Of a stretch of DNA of 64,000 nt, positions 9,218 to 19,099 are shown piece after piece. Position 1 is the stretch's first letter, and the number at the start of each line of letters is the position of its first letter. The translations under genes were made by a program, and so were the position numbers. This stretch comes from DAONJL01 sp035405645 [NCBI: bacterium] (GTDB lineage Bacteria > JAGOBX01 > DAONJL01). Below the pieces are notes generated by a model that saw nothing but the letters and a program-made list of their open reading frames with translations, was not told the DNA's origin and did no database searches. The DNA lies in NCBI GenBank assembly GCA_035405645.1, contig DAONJL010000002.1, positions 1 through 64,000 on the forward strand, given 5' to 3'.

Positions 9218-10723
9218 ATGAGAAAATGTTTAATTCTTTTAGCAATTTTTATTTTTATCAGTTTTAATTTATTTTCAAAAGATTTTAAAATATTAGGTTC
9301 ACGACCAAATGCAATGGGTGGGGCATATACAGCACTTGCTGAAGATGCAATTGGAATAAGTTATAATCCAGCAGGCTTAGCAAGTCAACGAGGTTTTGAT
9401 TTAGAAATACCATTTTATGTAGGTGTAGTTTCTATAAAAGATATTATATTCAATGCAGATAATGCTTATGATATAGGAAATAATCTTGATTTTAGTTCAA
9501 TTAATAGTAGCACACAATTAGATACACAAACATATTCACAAGCATTAAAATTCTTAGCAGCAGCAAAAAAACTTGACCAACCTGGCGCAGGTCTAATTGT
9601 TGATGTAAATGCAGGATTAAATTTAAGATTTGGTAAATTTGGTTTAACAATAAATAATTATACAATGGCAGCAGGTGAACCTTTACTTGACTTTACAAAT
9701 ATTTCACTTTTTGATACAACAGCAACTACACTTATAACCGAATTAGATAATTTTGCAAAAAAATATAATAGTGGATATGTGACTCCAAGAACTTTATCAA
9801 GTGAAGAAGCAGCAATAGCAACACAATTAGCAAATATAATGGCTAACAACAATATAACATCAGTTGATACAGAATCATTAAGTAAAGAATTAGTTTATCA
9901 AGCAGCACAAAAAGGAATAACAATAGAGCAAATGCAAGCAGCACTTCCTTTAATAGTATCAGTTGCAGCAAATGCAGAAGCATCAAATACAACAGCAACA
10001 TCAATTGATAATAACCAGACAAAATTAAATCTAAATGGTATCTCATTAACAGAAGTAGCATTATCTTATGGCTTTAATATTACAAGAAATTTAGATATTG
10101 GTATTTCATTAAAAGCAATGCAAGGTCAAACTGGATTTTATTCTTATAATATTCAAGATTCAACTGTTGAAGCAGAAGATGTTTATGATGATTTTAAAAA
10201 TGATAAAAAGAAATCAACAACATTTGGAGTTGATTTAGGTGCAATTTATGATTTGAATATTTTAAAATTAGGATTAGTAATAAAAAATATAAATTCACCA
10301 AAATTTAAAAATACAAATGCAGCAAAATTAGCGGGCTATGATGATATAAAATTTAAACCTCAGGCAAGATTGGGTGTAGCATTTAAACCATTTAGAAGAG
10401 TTATAATGACATCAGATATTGATTTAACAGAAAATGAAACAATAATGCGAAATTATAAATCAAGAATGTTAGGCGCTGGTTTAGAATTAAATCTTTTACC
10501 ACAGGAAAGAAAAGTATTTAATATAGCATTAAGAGGCGGAATTAAAAAGAATTTAGCAGAAAGTGATGATGGTATGATAGTAACAGGAGGAGTTGGAATT
10601 AGTTTATTACATATACAAATAAATTTATCAGGTTCAATGAGCACAAAGAAAGCTAAGATAGAAGATGGCGATGAAATTCCAACAAATTTTTCTGCCTCTG
10701 GAACAGTATCAATAAATTTTTAA
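9218..10723 (+). CDS. Outer-membrane beta-barrel protein, TraF/PorV/FadL-like
   Basis: The 501-residue exported protein has a signal peptide at about 1-20. Right after it, PNAMGGAYTALAEDA and the SYNPAGLA segment are the hallmark of the TraF_2/PorV/OmpP1-FadL-like barrel families. The middle (about 155-270) is an Ala/Thr/Gln-rich helical insert. The C-terminal half alternates like membrane strands and ends in a terminal Phe (VSINF), as outer-membrane proteins do. Relatives either transport hydrophobic compounds or act as secretion-associated barrels (PorV with type IX secretion). The large exported proteins at 32-50 kb make the second idea attractive, but that is inference. A strong terminator follows the gene. 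Confidence 0.78.
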   Translation: MRKCLILLAIFIFISFNLFSKDFKILGSRPNAMGGAYTALAEDAIGISYNPAGLASQRGFDLEIPFYVGVVSIKDIIFNADNAYDIGNNLDFSSINSSTQLDTQTYSQALKFLAAAKKLDQPGAGLIVDVNAGLNLRFGKFGLTINNYTMAAGEPLLDFTNISLFDTTATTLITELDNFAKKYNSGYVTPRTLSSEEAAIATQLANIMANNNITSVDTESLSKELVYQAAQKGITIEQMQAALPLIVSVAANAEASNTTATSIDNNQTKLNLNGISLTEVALSYGFNITRNLDIGISLKAMQGQTGFYSYNIQDSTVEAEDVYDDFKNDKKKSTTFGVDLGAIYDLNILKLGLVIKNINSPKFKNTNAAKLAGYDDIKFKPQARLGVAFKPFRRVIMTSDIDLTENETIMRNYKSRMLGAGLELNLLPQERKVFNIALRGGIKKNLAESDDGMIVTGGVGISLLHIQINLSGSMSTKKAKIEDGDEIPTNFSASGTVSINF

Positions 10724-10732
10724 GTTAATAAA

Positions 10733-10775
10733 AAAAGGATGAATGATTGAATAAAAAAGAATCATTCATCCTTTT
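10733..10775 (+). terminator. Strong intrinsic terminator
   Basis: A perfect 16-bp inverted repeat (10733-10748 with 10760-10775) around an 11-base loop, with A-rich left and T-rich right flanks. It can work in both directions. It ends only 10 bases before the next start codon. Confidence 0.9.
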
Positions 10776-10785
10776 CCTTTTATAA

Positions 10786-12111
10786 ATGTTTCAAAATAAA
10801 AAATATATTCTTGCCGTAAAAATAATAAAAAAACTACAAAAAAAAGGATTTGAAGCATACTTTGCGGGCGGCTGTGTAAGAGATTTTTTATTAAAAAAAA
10901 AATTTAAAGATATTGATATAGCAACAAATGCAACACCGGATGATGTAAAAAAAATTTTTAAAAAAACAATAGAAGTTGGCAAACAATTTGGTGTTGTAAA
11001 ATTAATCTATTATGGGAATGAATACGAAATAACAACATTTAGAAAAGATATAAATTATTTTGATGGCAGACATCCAGAAAAAATCGAATTTTGTGGAATA
11101 GAAGAAGATGCAAAACGCCGTGATTTTACTATAAATGCACTATATTATGATGTTAATAAAAATAAAGTTCTTGATTTTGTTAATGGGGTTGCTGATTTAA
11201 AAAATAAAATTATAAGAGCAGTTGGTGCACCAGATGAACGCTTTCAAGAAGATAAATTACGAATAATTCGTGCTATTCGTTTTGCTATTAGATTAAATTT
11301 CAAAATCGAAAAAAAAACATACCAATCAATTAAAAAATTTGCAAATAAAATTAGGGAAGTAAGTTTTGAAAGAATAAGAGAAGAATTAAAACTAATATTA
11401 ACAAATAAAGGTGCAGATGAAGCAATTAGATTAATTTCAAAAACAGGTATATTAAAAGAAATATTACCAGAAGTAGAAAATTTAAAAGGAGTAAAACAAC
11501 CAGAAGAATTTCATCCAGAAGGTGATGTATTTGAGCATACTTTATTAATGTTAAAATATATGAAAAAACCGACTTTTACTTTAGCAATGGGTGCTTTATT
11601 ACACGATATAGGAAAACCAGTTACATTTAAAATTGAGGATAGAATAAGATTTAATGAACATGAATGTGTTGGTGCTGAAATAGCAGAAAAAATATGTGAA
11701 AGATTTAAACTTTCAAATAAAGAAAAAGAACAAATTGTTTCATTAGTTCGTGAACATATGAAATTTATGTTTGTTAAAGAAATGCGATTAGCAAAATTAA
11801 AAAGATTATTAAATATGGAAAATTTTTCTGAACATTTAGAATTACATAGATTAGATTGTCTTGCATCGCATAAAAACCTTGAAAATTATCATTTTTGTAA
11901 AAAGAAATTAAAAGAATTTGCAAACGAAATAAATATAAAAAAAATAAGATTAATAACTGGTGATGATTTAATATCACTTGGTTTTAAGCCATCACCTATT
12001 TTTAAGACAATATTAAATGAAATAGAAGATTTAACATTAGAAAAAAAATTAACAACAAAAGAAGAAGCAATAAATTATGTGATAAATAAATATAATAATT
12101 TTAGAAATTAA
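10786..12111 (+). CDS. CCA-adding / poly(A) polymerase family tRNA nucleotidyltransferase with HD domain
   Basis: The 441-residue class II nucleotidyltransferase has GGCVRDFLL at 28-36 and the catalytic DID at 43-45. RRDFTINAL and the RRIRAIRFA-type helix (seen as RIIRAIRFAIRL) follow, and then an HD domain with ALLHDIGKP. The family adds or repairs the 3' CCA of tRNA; some deep bacteria split this into CC- and A-adding enzymes, and which applies here cannot be told. The only tRNA gene in the window does not encode CCA, so such an activity is needed. The start lies 10 bases after a terminator and has no visible Shine-Dalgarno. GT9 follows 3 bases after the stop. Confidence 0.88.
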   Translation: MFQNKKYILAVKIIKKLQKKGFEAYFAGGCVRDFLLKKKFKDIDIATNATPDDVKKIFKKTIEVGKQFGVVKLIYYGNEYEITTFRKDINYFDGRHPEKIEFCGIEEDAKRRDFTINALYYDVNKNKVLDFVNGVADLKNKIIRAVGAPDERFQEDKLRIIRAIRFAIRLNFKIEKKTYQSIKKFANKIREVSFERIREELKLILTNKGADEAIRLISKTGILKEILPEVENLKGVKQPEEFHPEGDVFEHTLLMLKYMKKPTFTLAMGALLHDIGKPVTFKIEDRIRFNEHECVGAEIAEKICERFKLSNKEKEQIVSLVREHMKFMFVKEMRLAKLKRLLNMENFSEHLELHRLDCLASHKNLENYHFCKKKLKEFANEINIKKIRLITGDDLISLGFKPSPIFKTILNEIEDLTLEKKLTTKEEAINYVINKYNNFRN

Positions 12112-12114
12112 AAT

Positions 12115-13167
12115 ATGCAATTAATAAATTGGCTTAAATATTATTTTAAATTTAGTGAACAAAAAATTGATTGGTCAAATATTAAAAATGTTCTAATAAT
12201 TAGAAATGACCATATTGGTGATTTATGTCTTACTTTACCTGTTATTTATGCTATAAAAAATTTTCAGCACTCAATAAATATTTATTTACTTGTAACTGAT
12301 TATACCTTTGAATTAGTTAGTGATAATCCTTATGTAAATATAATTAGTTATGCTTTAAATGAAGATAAAAACTCAATTATAGAAAAAATAAATAAAAATC
12401 AATATGATATAACTTTTCTGTTCACAACAACAAGATTTAATGGAGAACTAATAAAAGAGATAAAAAGCAAATATAAAATAGGATATGCTTATAAATGGTT
12501 TAATATTCTGAATTGTAATAGATATGTTTTTTTACATAGACAAAAACCACCTGTTCATGAGACTCAATTCTGTTTTAAATTTTTAGAAACATTAGGCATG
12601 AATATTGATAAAGAAAATGCAATAAAAGAAACGAAAATTTATATAAAAGAAGAAACAAAATTGAGAATGGAAAAATATATAAAAGAATTAAAATTCAAAG
12701 AAAACCTACCAATTATAGGAATACATCCAGGAGATAATAAATCAGCATATAATTGGCGATTTAAGAGGTATTTAGAATTAGCAAAAGAATTAATGAATAA
12801 TTATAATATCCTAATAATATTTGGTATAAAAGAAAAAAATTTGATAAATGAAATACCAACAGAAATTTTAGAAAAAATAAGAATAATAAAAGGTGATTTG
12901 AATTTAAAGGAATTATCCTATTTAATTTCAAAATTTGATTTATTTATATCAGGCAGCAGTGGACCAATGCACATTGCAGGATTAATGGGCACAAAAACAT
13001 TATCACTTTTTTCTCATAAACCTTCACATAGTTATTTAAAATGGCATCCAATAAAAAATGAATATTATATAATTGAATCAAAAAAAGATTCAACAGGCGA
13101 TATAATGGAAAGCATAACAGTTGAAGAAGTTAAATCAAAAGTAAATAAGATATTAAAAGCTTACTAA
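12115..13167 (+). CDS. Glycosyltransferase family 9 (heptosyltransferase-like)
   Basis: The 350-residue protein has the two-Rossmann GT9 layout. The N-terminal RNDHIGD is at 30-36. IGIHPGDNKSAYNWR is in the middle, and the donor-binding FISGSSGPMHIAGLMG with the LFSHKPSH loop lies near the C-terminus. GT9 enzymes usually add heptose to the lipopolysaccharide core at the inner face of the cytoplasmic membrane, which argues for an LPS-bearing outer membrane. The acceptor here is unknown. It begins 3 bases after the CCA-enzyme stop and ends convergently against the 13203 gene. Confidence 0.88.
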   Translation: MQLINWLKYYFKFSEQKIDWSNIKNVLIIRNDHIGDLCLTLPVIYAIKNFQHSINIYLLVTDYTFELVSDNPYVNIISYALNEDKNSIIEKINKNQYDITFLFTTTRFNGELIKEIKSKYKIGYAYKWFNILNCNRYVFLHRQKPPVHETQFCFKFLETLGMNIDKENAIKETKIYIKEETKLRMEKYIKELKFKENLPIIGIHPGDNKSAYNWRFKRYLELAKELMNNYNILIIFGIKEKNLINEIPTEILEKIRIIKGDLNLKELSYLISKFDLFISGSSGPMHIAGLMGTKTLSLFSHKPSHSYLKWHPIKNEYYIIESKKDSTGDIMESITVEEVKSKVNKILKAY

Positions 13168-13202
13168 CTCTTCCTTTTTTTATCACATATATCAATCTTT
13201 AA

Positions 13203-14513
13203 TTAGATTCTTTTTCTATTATCAATTACATACCTGTATTTACTATCAAAAGGTTGACGGAGTGTAAGTGGTTCAACAAAGATAATTTTTGCTTTAATTT
13301 CAAATTCTGAATCAATTCTTTCTATAATTTTTTGTTTGATTCTTTCTAACTGCTTTATTTCATCAAAAGAAGGTATCTTATCAGAAATAGCAATTTTTAT
13401 TATAAGAATATCAACACCATCTTCATTATCAATAATAATCTGATAATCAGGTTTAATACCACCATATTCAACTAATATTTGTTCAATAAACGATGGAAAT
13501 ATTTTATTACCATTTATAAAAATTAAATCATCTGTTCTTCCTTTTATTCTACTTATTCTTTTAAATGTTCTACCGCATTTACATTTACCTTGAATAAACG
13601 AAGCAATATCACCTGTCCTATATCTTATTAAAGGAAAAGCTTCTTTTGTAATTGTAGTAATCACAATTTCACCTTCATTATTATTTTTCACAGGCAATAA
13701 AGTTTCAGGGTCAATGATTTCAACAATAAAATGGTCTTCATTTATATGCAAACCATTTTGCTCTATACACTCGCCAGCAACACCAGGCCCAATAATTTCT
13801 GTTAATCCATAAGTATCATAAGCTTTAATATGTAATTTATTTTGAATATAGGTTCGTAAATTTTCACTCCATGGTTCAGCGCCAAAGATACCGATTTTTA
13901 AAAATAAATTTTCTGGATGCATATTTAATTCATCTAATTTTTTTATAATATTTACAGCATAAGAAGGTGTGCTTAAAAGAACAGTTGTTTTATAATCTTT
14001 CATAATTGAAATAATTTTATATATATTTTCTGATGAAGAAGAAGGTATAACAAGAGCACCAATTTTTTCAGCACCATAATGAAAACCAAAACCACCAGTA
14101 AAAAGAGAATATTTAAAAGCAATCTGGACAAAATCATTTTGTGAAACACCAGCAGCGACAAGTAATCTTGCAACAAGTTCAGTCCAGTGATTTAAATCAT
14201 TTTTTGTATAGCCAACTACAATTGGTTTGCCTGTTGTACCTGATGTTGAATGTAATCTTATAATGTCTTTTAATGGCACAGCAAACATATTATATGGATA
14301 ACTTTTTCTTAAATCTTCTTTTGTTGTAAATGGTAATTTTTGTAAATCTTCAATTGTCTCAATTTTTTCAATATTTATTTTATGCTGATTAAATGTATTA
14401 TGATAAAAACTAACATTATTATAAACTCTATATAATGTAGTTTGTAATTTTTCAATTTGTAATTGTTCTATTTCTTTTTCATTCATTGTTTCGGCTGCTA
14501 CATTATAAATCAT
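13203..14513 (-). CDS. Phenylacetate-CoA ligase family (PaaK-like AMP-forming ligase)
   Basis: The 436-residue adenylate-forming ligase is of PaaK size. The ATP loop is STSGTTGKPIVVGY, the adenine-site motif YDTYGLTE, and the ribose Asp lies in RYRTGD. A C-terminal CxC-containing insert (GKCKCGRTFKR) and a small mobile domain follow. It should activate an aryl or related acid to its CoA thioester with ATP. In anaerobes these enzymes often process aryl acids from amino-acid fermentation. A G-rich ribosome site (AAGGGGG) precedes the ATG. It is the last gene of the long minus-strand operon, 28 bases after the DUF2877 gene. Confidence 0.87.
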   Translation of the reverse strand: MIYNVAAETMNEKEIEQLQIEKLQTTLYRVYNNVSFYHNTFNQHKINIEKIETIEDLQKLPFTTKEDLRKSYPYNMFAVPLKDIIRLHSTSGTTGKPIVVGYTKNDLNHWTELVARLLVAAGVSQNDFVQIAFKYSLFTGGFGFHYGAEKIGALVIPSSSSENIYKIISIMKDYKTTVLLSTPSYAVNIIKKLDELNMHPENLFLKIGIFGAEPWSENLRTYIQNKLHIKAYDTYGLTEIIGPGVAGECIEQNGLHINEDHFIVEIIDPETLLPVKNNNEGEIVITTITKEAFPLIRYRTGDIASFIQGKCKCGRTFKRISRIKGRTDDLIFINGNKIFPSFIEQILVEYGGIKPDYQIIIDNEDGVDILIIKIAISDKIPSFDEIKQLERIKQKIIERIDSEFEIKAKIIFVEPLTLRQPFDSKYRYVIDNRKRI

Positions 14514-14541
14514 TTTTTATTTTTCCCCCTTTTTTAAATAA

Positions 14542-15321
14542 TTAATCATAATAAAAAAAACCACATAAAATATCTTTACCTGAAGTATGTCCATAATTTA
14601 ATAGGATATTATAATAATTATTATTAAAATCTTTTTCTGTCAATGAATAAATAAAATTAAGAATTAATTCATCAAAATATTTTTGAAAAGCATTAAACAA
14701 ATAGAATTGACTGATTTGATTAGTTTTATAAAAATGTTCTTTTAAAAAATTTAATGATTGAATTTTGTTTCTAATATGAGAAAAAATAATAAAACCAAGC
14801 AATATATCATCACCAGAAGGAGTAAGCCCATAACCAAGCCCAATCAAATTAATTAAAAAATTTATATTATTTTTTGAATGCTTTAAAATTTCAAAAATTT
14901 TTTTATAAATAACATCATTTTCAAAATCTATGAAATATTTTTCCAAAAAAAATTCTCTCAATTTACTTCTATTAAAAAAAAGGTTTTCTTTTTCAAAATC
15001 AGTAAATTTTCTTAAAGAAACATCAACAACCTCTAAGTTAGAAAATTCGAATGTAAAATTATTAATAAATAATTTATCAGTGTCACAAAATAAAGAAATT
15101 TTACTATTTATTTGTTCACAATCAAAAAAAGATAAAAAATTATTTATATTTATTCGGTGCGGTCCAGCAAAATTACTATTAGATAAACAAACAAAAATTT
15201 TACCATTTTTATTTTGCAAATTAATAGTATTTTTATATTTGCTGTGAATATTAAAGAAAAAATTTCTTTGCGATATTTTCTTTAATAACCGACTATCAAT
15301 TTTTATAAAATTATCTGACAC
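14542..15321 (-). CDS. DUF2877 / AllH-like protein
   Basis: The 259-residue protein carries the family signature GLGYGLTPSGDDILLG at 161-176 and a second motif YGHTSGKDILCGF at the C-terminus. DUF2877 members include AllH, tied to oxamate carbamoyltransferase in allantoin catabolism and often next to FdrA-like genes. No FdrA, AllG or carbamate kinase gene is seen here, so that activity cannot be assumed. It lies between the bL25 gene (18 bases upstream) and the PaaK-like gene (28 bases downstream) in the minus-strand operon. It is cytoplasmic, with no signal peptide. Family sure, role unknown. Confidence 0.78.
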   Translation of the reverse strand: MSDNFIKIDSRLLKKISQRNFFFNIHSKYKNTINLQNKNGKIFVCLSNSNFAGPHRININNFLSFFDCEQINSKISLFCDTDKLFINNFTFEFSNLEVVDVSLRKFTDFEKENLFFNRSKLREFFLEKYFIDFENDVIYKKIFEILKHSKNNINFLINLIGLGYGLTPSGDDILLGFIIFSHIRNKIQSLNFLKEHFYKTNQISQFYLFNAFQKYFDELILNFIYSLTEKDFNNNYYNILLNYGHTSGKDILCGFFYYD

Positions 15322-15339
15322 AATAAAAAATAAAAATTA

Positions 15340-16050
15340 TTATTTTTTAGCAGTAGAATCAGTTTTAGCACTTGCTTGTTTTGATGCTTCTGCTGCTGGT
15401 TGTTGTGCTGCACCTTCAGCAGGCGCAGCTGCAGCACCCTCAGCTGCTGCGGCAGCTTCTTCAACTTTTGGTTTTTCTTCTTCAATTGTTGGAGCAGCAA
15501 CAAGTAAAATCACACTTTCAGGGTCAGAAATAATTTTAATTTTATCAGTTGTTTTTATATCTTTAATATGTAATGAATCTCCAATATTAAGATTAGAAAT
15601 ATCAATAGTCATTTCAGAAGGAATATCAGCTGGCAAGCATTCAATTTCAACTTCGTTTAATAAAACTTCAAGAATACCGCCATTTTTTACTCCAATAGAT
15701 TCACCAGTAAATTTTATAGGAACATTTAATTTAAGTTTTTCATCCATTAAAACTTCTAAAAAATCAAGATGTAATAATTTACCGGAGCAAAAATCAGTTT
15801 GAAAATCTCTGATAATTGAATTAACTGTAATAGTATCACCATTTTTAATTAATAATTCAATAATCACACTTTCAATGTGTGGTGTATGGTGAAATAAATG
15901 AACTATTTTTTGTTTCGGCACAGCAAGTTGTATATTACCAACTTTTTTACCATACAAAATTGCAGGAATATATCCTGCATTTCTCATTCGTTTAATTGAA
16001 CCTTTTGCTGTTTTCTTAAGTTTTTCAACTTCTAAAACAATCTTTTCCAT
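15340..16050 (-). CDS. rplY: Ribosomal protein bL25, long CTC/TL5 form
   Basis: The 236-residue bL25 binds 5S rRNA. Residues about 1-95 form the 5S-binding domain (KGSIKRMRNAGYIPAILYG), and about 96-180 the C-terminal beta domain of the CTC form (VPIKFTGES and ECLPADIP). The last 50 or so residues are a low-complexity Ala/Glu/Pro/Gln tail ending TAKK. This tail is longer than in most relatives and is also the most GC-rich stretch nearby. The prs-rplY pairing is common in bacteria. Here rplY starts 31 bases after prs on the minus strand. Confidence 0.95.
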   Translation of the reverse strand: MEKIVLEVEKLKKTAKGSIKRMRNAGYIPAILYGKKVGNIQLAVPKQKIVHLFHHTPHIESVIIELLIKNGDTITVNSIIRDFQTDFCSGKLLHLDFLEVLMDEKLKLNVPIKFTGESIGVKNGGILEVLLNEVEIECLPADIPSEMTIDISNLNIGDSLHIKDIKTTDKIKIISDPESVILLVAAPTIEEEKPKVEEAAAAAEGAAAAPAEGAAQQPAAEASKQASAKTDSTAKK

Positions 16051-16081
16051 TTTAAAAATCTCCTTTCAAATATTGCAAAAA

Positions 16082-17053
16082 TTAAATTTCAAACAATTTA
16101 TTCATCGAACCACTACCGTGGATAATTTTAATTGCTTCACTAATTAATGGTGCAATAGAAACAACTTTTATTTTTGATACTTTTTCTGCTTCTGGTGCTA
16201 ATGCAATTGTATTTGTTACAACTACTTCTTGTAATACAGAATTATTTATTCTATTTATTGCTTCACCAGAAAAAACAGCATGTGTTGCTGTTGCGTAAAC
16301 TTCTTTTGCACCTTTCTCTATTAATGCTGCTGCTGCTTTACAAAGTGTGCCAGCTGTATCAATAATATCATCAACAATAATAATGCTTTTATTTTGGATT
16401 TTACCTATTATATTCATTACTTCTGATTCGTTTGGATTTTCTCGTCTTTTATCAATTATTGCAATTGGTGCTTTCATTAATTCAGCAAAAGCACGGGCGC
16501 GTTCGGTACCACCAATATCAGGTGAAACAACAACAATATCTGATTGAAATTTTTTATTTTTAAAATAATTATTTAATGTTTTCTGTGCAAATAAATGGTC
16601 AACTGGAATATCAAAAAAACCTTGTAATTGACCTGCATGCAAATCAATAGTTAATAACCGATTTGCACCAGCAGTAGTTAATAAATTAGCAAGTAATTTT
16701 GAACTGATTGGAACTCGTGGTCTATCTTTTCTATCCTGCCGAGCATAAGGAAAATAAGGTAAAACAGCAGTAATTCTGCCTGCTGATGCTCTTTTCACTG
16801 CGTCAATTATTATTAGTAATTCCATTATAGATTTATTTATTGTTTTTGAATATGATTGAATTATAAATACATCTTTACCACGTAATGTTTCATTTAGTTG
16901 AACTCTGATTTCTCCATCACTAAATGTAGTTATTAAAGTATTAAGTAAAGGAATTTTTAAATATTGTGATATTTCTTCTGCTAATTTTAAATTTGATGTT
17001 CCTGAAATTATTGCTATCTCATCTTTTGTAATATTACTCAATTTGAATTTCAT
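16082..17053 (-). CDS. prs: Ribose-phosphate pyrophosphokinase
   Basis: The 323-residue PRPP synthetase transfers pyrophosphate from ATP to ribose 5-phosphate, feeding nucleotide, His and Trp synthesis. Visible class I signatures are the flexible-loop YARQDRKDRPR, the DLHAGQLQGFF segment, and the PRPP-binding loop VDDIIDTAGT. Length is typical. The start codon directly abuts the ackA stop (TAA then ATG), so translation is probably coupled to ackA. The rplY gene follows 31 bases downstream. Confidence 0.97.
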   Translation of the reverse strand: MKFKLSNITKDEIAIISGTSNLKLAEEISQYLKIPLLNTLITTFSDGEIRVQLNETLRGKDVFIIQSYSKTINKSIMELLIIIDAVKRASAGRITAVLPYFPYARQDRKDRPRVPISSKLLANLLTTAGANRLLTIDLHAGQLQGFFDIPVDHLFAQKTLNNYFKNKKFQSDIVVVSPDIGGTERARAFAELMKAPIAIIDKRRENPNESEVMNIIGKIQNKSIIIVDDIIDTAGTLCKAAAALIEKGAKEVYATATHAVFSGEAINRINNSVLQEVVVTNTIALAPEAEKVSKIKVVSIAPLISEAIKIIHGSGSMNKLFEI

Positions 17054-18268
17054 TTAATTATCACTTCCTTGCTTTATAATTCTTAATGTATCCCTTGCAA
17101 TAACTAATTCTTCATTTGTTGGTATCACTTCTATTTTTACTCTTGAATCTTTTGCTGATATAAGTCCTTTCTTTCCTAATTTCATTTCTTTATTTAATTC
17201 TTCATCTAAAATTATACCAAACCATTCTAAATTTTCAAGTGTTATTTTTCTCACGATGTCTGAATTTTCACCAATACCACCTGTAAAAACAATTAAATCA
17301 ACGCCGCCTAACACACCAATGTATGCACAAATATATTTTTTTAATCTATAACAAAACATTTTTATTGCTAATGTTGCTCGTGCATTACCAGCCTCCATTT
17401 CTTTTACAAGTTCACGAACATCATTTGTCAAACCAGAAATTCCTAATAATCCACTATGTTTATTCATTAAAAAATTTGCTTCTTTTAATGTTAATTCTTC
17501 TTTCTCTGTTATATGTAAAATAACAGCAGGGTCAATATCACCACAGCGTGTTCCCATTATTAATCCTTCTAATGGAGTAAAGCCCATTGATGTATCAACT
17601 GATTTACCATTTTTTATTGCTGTTATACTTGAACCATTTCCTAAATGACAGGTAATTATTTTACAATTATTTATATCAAGATTATTATCTTTTATACCAA
17701 CTTGCGAAACATAATAATGTGATGTGCCGTGAAATCCATATCGCCTGATTGAATATTTTTTATATAAACTTATTGGCAATGCATAAAGATAAACATGTTC
17801 TTCTAATGTTTGATGAAATGCAGTATCAAATACTGCTACCTGTTTTACTGCTGGTAATAATTCTTTACAAGCAATTATACCTTTTAAATTATGAGGATTG
17901 TGGAGAGGTGCAAGGTCAGTGCATTCTATTATTTTATCTATTACTTCTTTTGTAATTAAAACTGATTGTGAAAAATATTCGCCACCGTGAACAATTCTGT
18001 GACCAACTGCACTTATTTCATTCAAATCTTTTATCACACCAAATTCTTTATGTAATAATAATCCTAATAATCGTTCTATTCCTTCTGAATGGTCTGATAT
18101 ATATGTTACTTCACTATATTTACCATTCTTTTCTGTATAATGATTTATTATTCCACTTGATGCTCCAATTCGTTCGATTAAACCTTGACAGATTACTTCT
18201 TCATTATCCATTTCAATAAATTGATATTTAATTGAAGAACTGCCACTATTTAATACTAATATTTTCAT
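17054..18268 (-). CDS. ackA: Acetate kinase
   Basis: The 404-residue enzyme interconverts acetyl phosphate plus ADP with acetate plus ATP, the usual substrate-level ATP step of acetate-producing anaerobes. Hallmarks are NSGSSSIKYQ at the N-terminus, HRIVHGGE, the FHGTSHYYVS segment, HLGNGSSITA and FTGGIGENSD near the C-terminus. No phosphotransacetylase gene is in the window. It sits 3 bases after the aldolase gene and abuts prs, so it is transcribed with both. All motifs are intact. Confidence 0.97.
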   Translation of the reverse strand: MKILVLNSGSSSIKYQFIEMDNEEVICQGLIERIGASSGIINHYTEKNGKYSEVTYISDHSEGIERLLGLLLHKEFGVIKDLNEISAVGHRIVHGGEYFSQSVLITKEVIDKIIECTDLAPLHNPHNLKGIIACKELLPAVKQVAVFDTAFHQTLEEHVYLYALPISLYKKYSIRRYGFHGTSHYYVSQVGIKDNNLDINNCKIITCHLGNGSSITAIKNGKSVDTSMGFTPLEGLIMGTRCGDIDPAVILHITEKEELTLKEANFLMNKHSGLLGISGLTNDVRELVKEMEAGNARATLAIKMFCYRLKKYICAYIGVLGGVDLIVFTGGIGENSDIVRKITLENLEWFGIILDEELNKEMKLGKKGLISAKDSRVKIEVIPTNEELVIARDTLRIIKQGSDN

Positions 18269-18271
18269 TAT

Positions 18272-19078
18272 TTAACTCCTGTTATTTTTATTTAATATTT
18301 TAATTGCTTCTTCAACTGAAATTTTATTATGAACTATATTACTTATTGTTCTTACCATTAAACGAGGTTCTTTATGTTGAAAAGCATTTCTACCAATCGA
18401 AACACCACCAGCGCCGGCTGACATTGCATCTTTTACTAATTTTAAAAATTCTTCTTCACTATCAATTTTTTCCCCACCAGCAATAACAACTGGAATTGGA
18501 CAACCTTGAACTACTTCATAAAATGTTTCTGCTGAACCAGTATAAGAAACTTTAACAATATCAGCGCCCATCTCAGCAGCAACTCGTGCTGCATGTTTTA
18601 CTACTTTTACATCATCTTCACGCTCTATTTTTTTTCCACGAGTATACATCATTGCAACCAATGGCATTGCCCATTTCATACAATCTTTTGCTATCATACC
18701 AAAATTTTTTAACATTTCTGCTTCTGTATCTGCACCTAAATTTATATGAATTGAAACAGCATCAGCACCAAGAACAATTGCTTCTTCTACAGTTGATACA
18801 ATCACTTTTTCATTTGGGTCTGGACTTAAATTTGTGCTGGCAGATAAATGTAATATTAATCCTATATCTTTGCCACTTCTTCTATGTCCACTTGTTACTA
18901 TCCCTTTATGTAATATGATTGCATTTGCTCCACCTTTAACTATTTCACTTACTGTTTTTTGCATATTTACAAGTCCAGGTATTGGTCCAACTGTAATTCC
19001 ATGGTCCATTGGAACTATTACTGTTTTTTTTGTATTTCTATTTATTATTCGTTCTAATCTTATTGCTTTTCCAATCAT
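18272..19078 (-). CDS. Archaeal-type class I aldolase: fructose-bisphosphate aldolase or ADH synthase
   Basis: The 268-residue TIM-barrel enzyme belongs to the DhnA/FbaB/LsrF group. [11 protein letters not shown] holds the Asp25-His26 pair, Tyr145 lies in MMYTRG, and Lys176 in [10 protein letters not shown] is the likely Schiff-base lysine. The N-terminus and the [13 protein letters not shown] stretch look close to 2-amino-3,7-dideoxy-D-threo-hept-6-ulosonate (ADH) synthase, the first step of an alternative aromatic pathway. The same fold also gives archaeal-type fructose-bisphosphate aldolase. With ApgM and AckA nearby, a glycolytic role is reasonable, but the substrate is not settled. It starts 21 bases after the repeat-protein gene and ends 3 bases before ackA. 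Confidence 0.85.
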   Translation of the reverse strand: MIGKAIRLERIINRNTKKTVIVPMDHGITVGPIPGLVNMQKTVSEIVKGGANAIILHKGIVTSGHRRSGKDIGLILHLSASTNLSPDPNEKVIVSTVEEAIVLGADAVSIHINLGADTEAEMLKNFGMIAKDCMKWAMPLVAMMYTRGKKIEREDDVKVVKHAARVAAEMGADIVKVSYTGSAETFYEVVQGCPIPVVIAGGEKIDSEEEFLKLVKDAMSAGAGGVSIGRNAFQHKEPRLMVRTISNIVHNKISVEEAIKILNKNNRS

Positions 19079-19099
19079 TTATCTCACTTCCTTTTCTCT

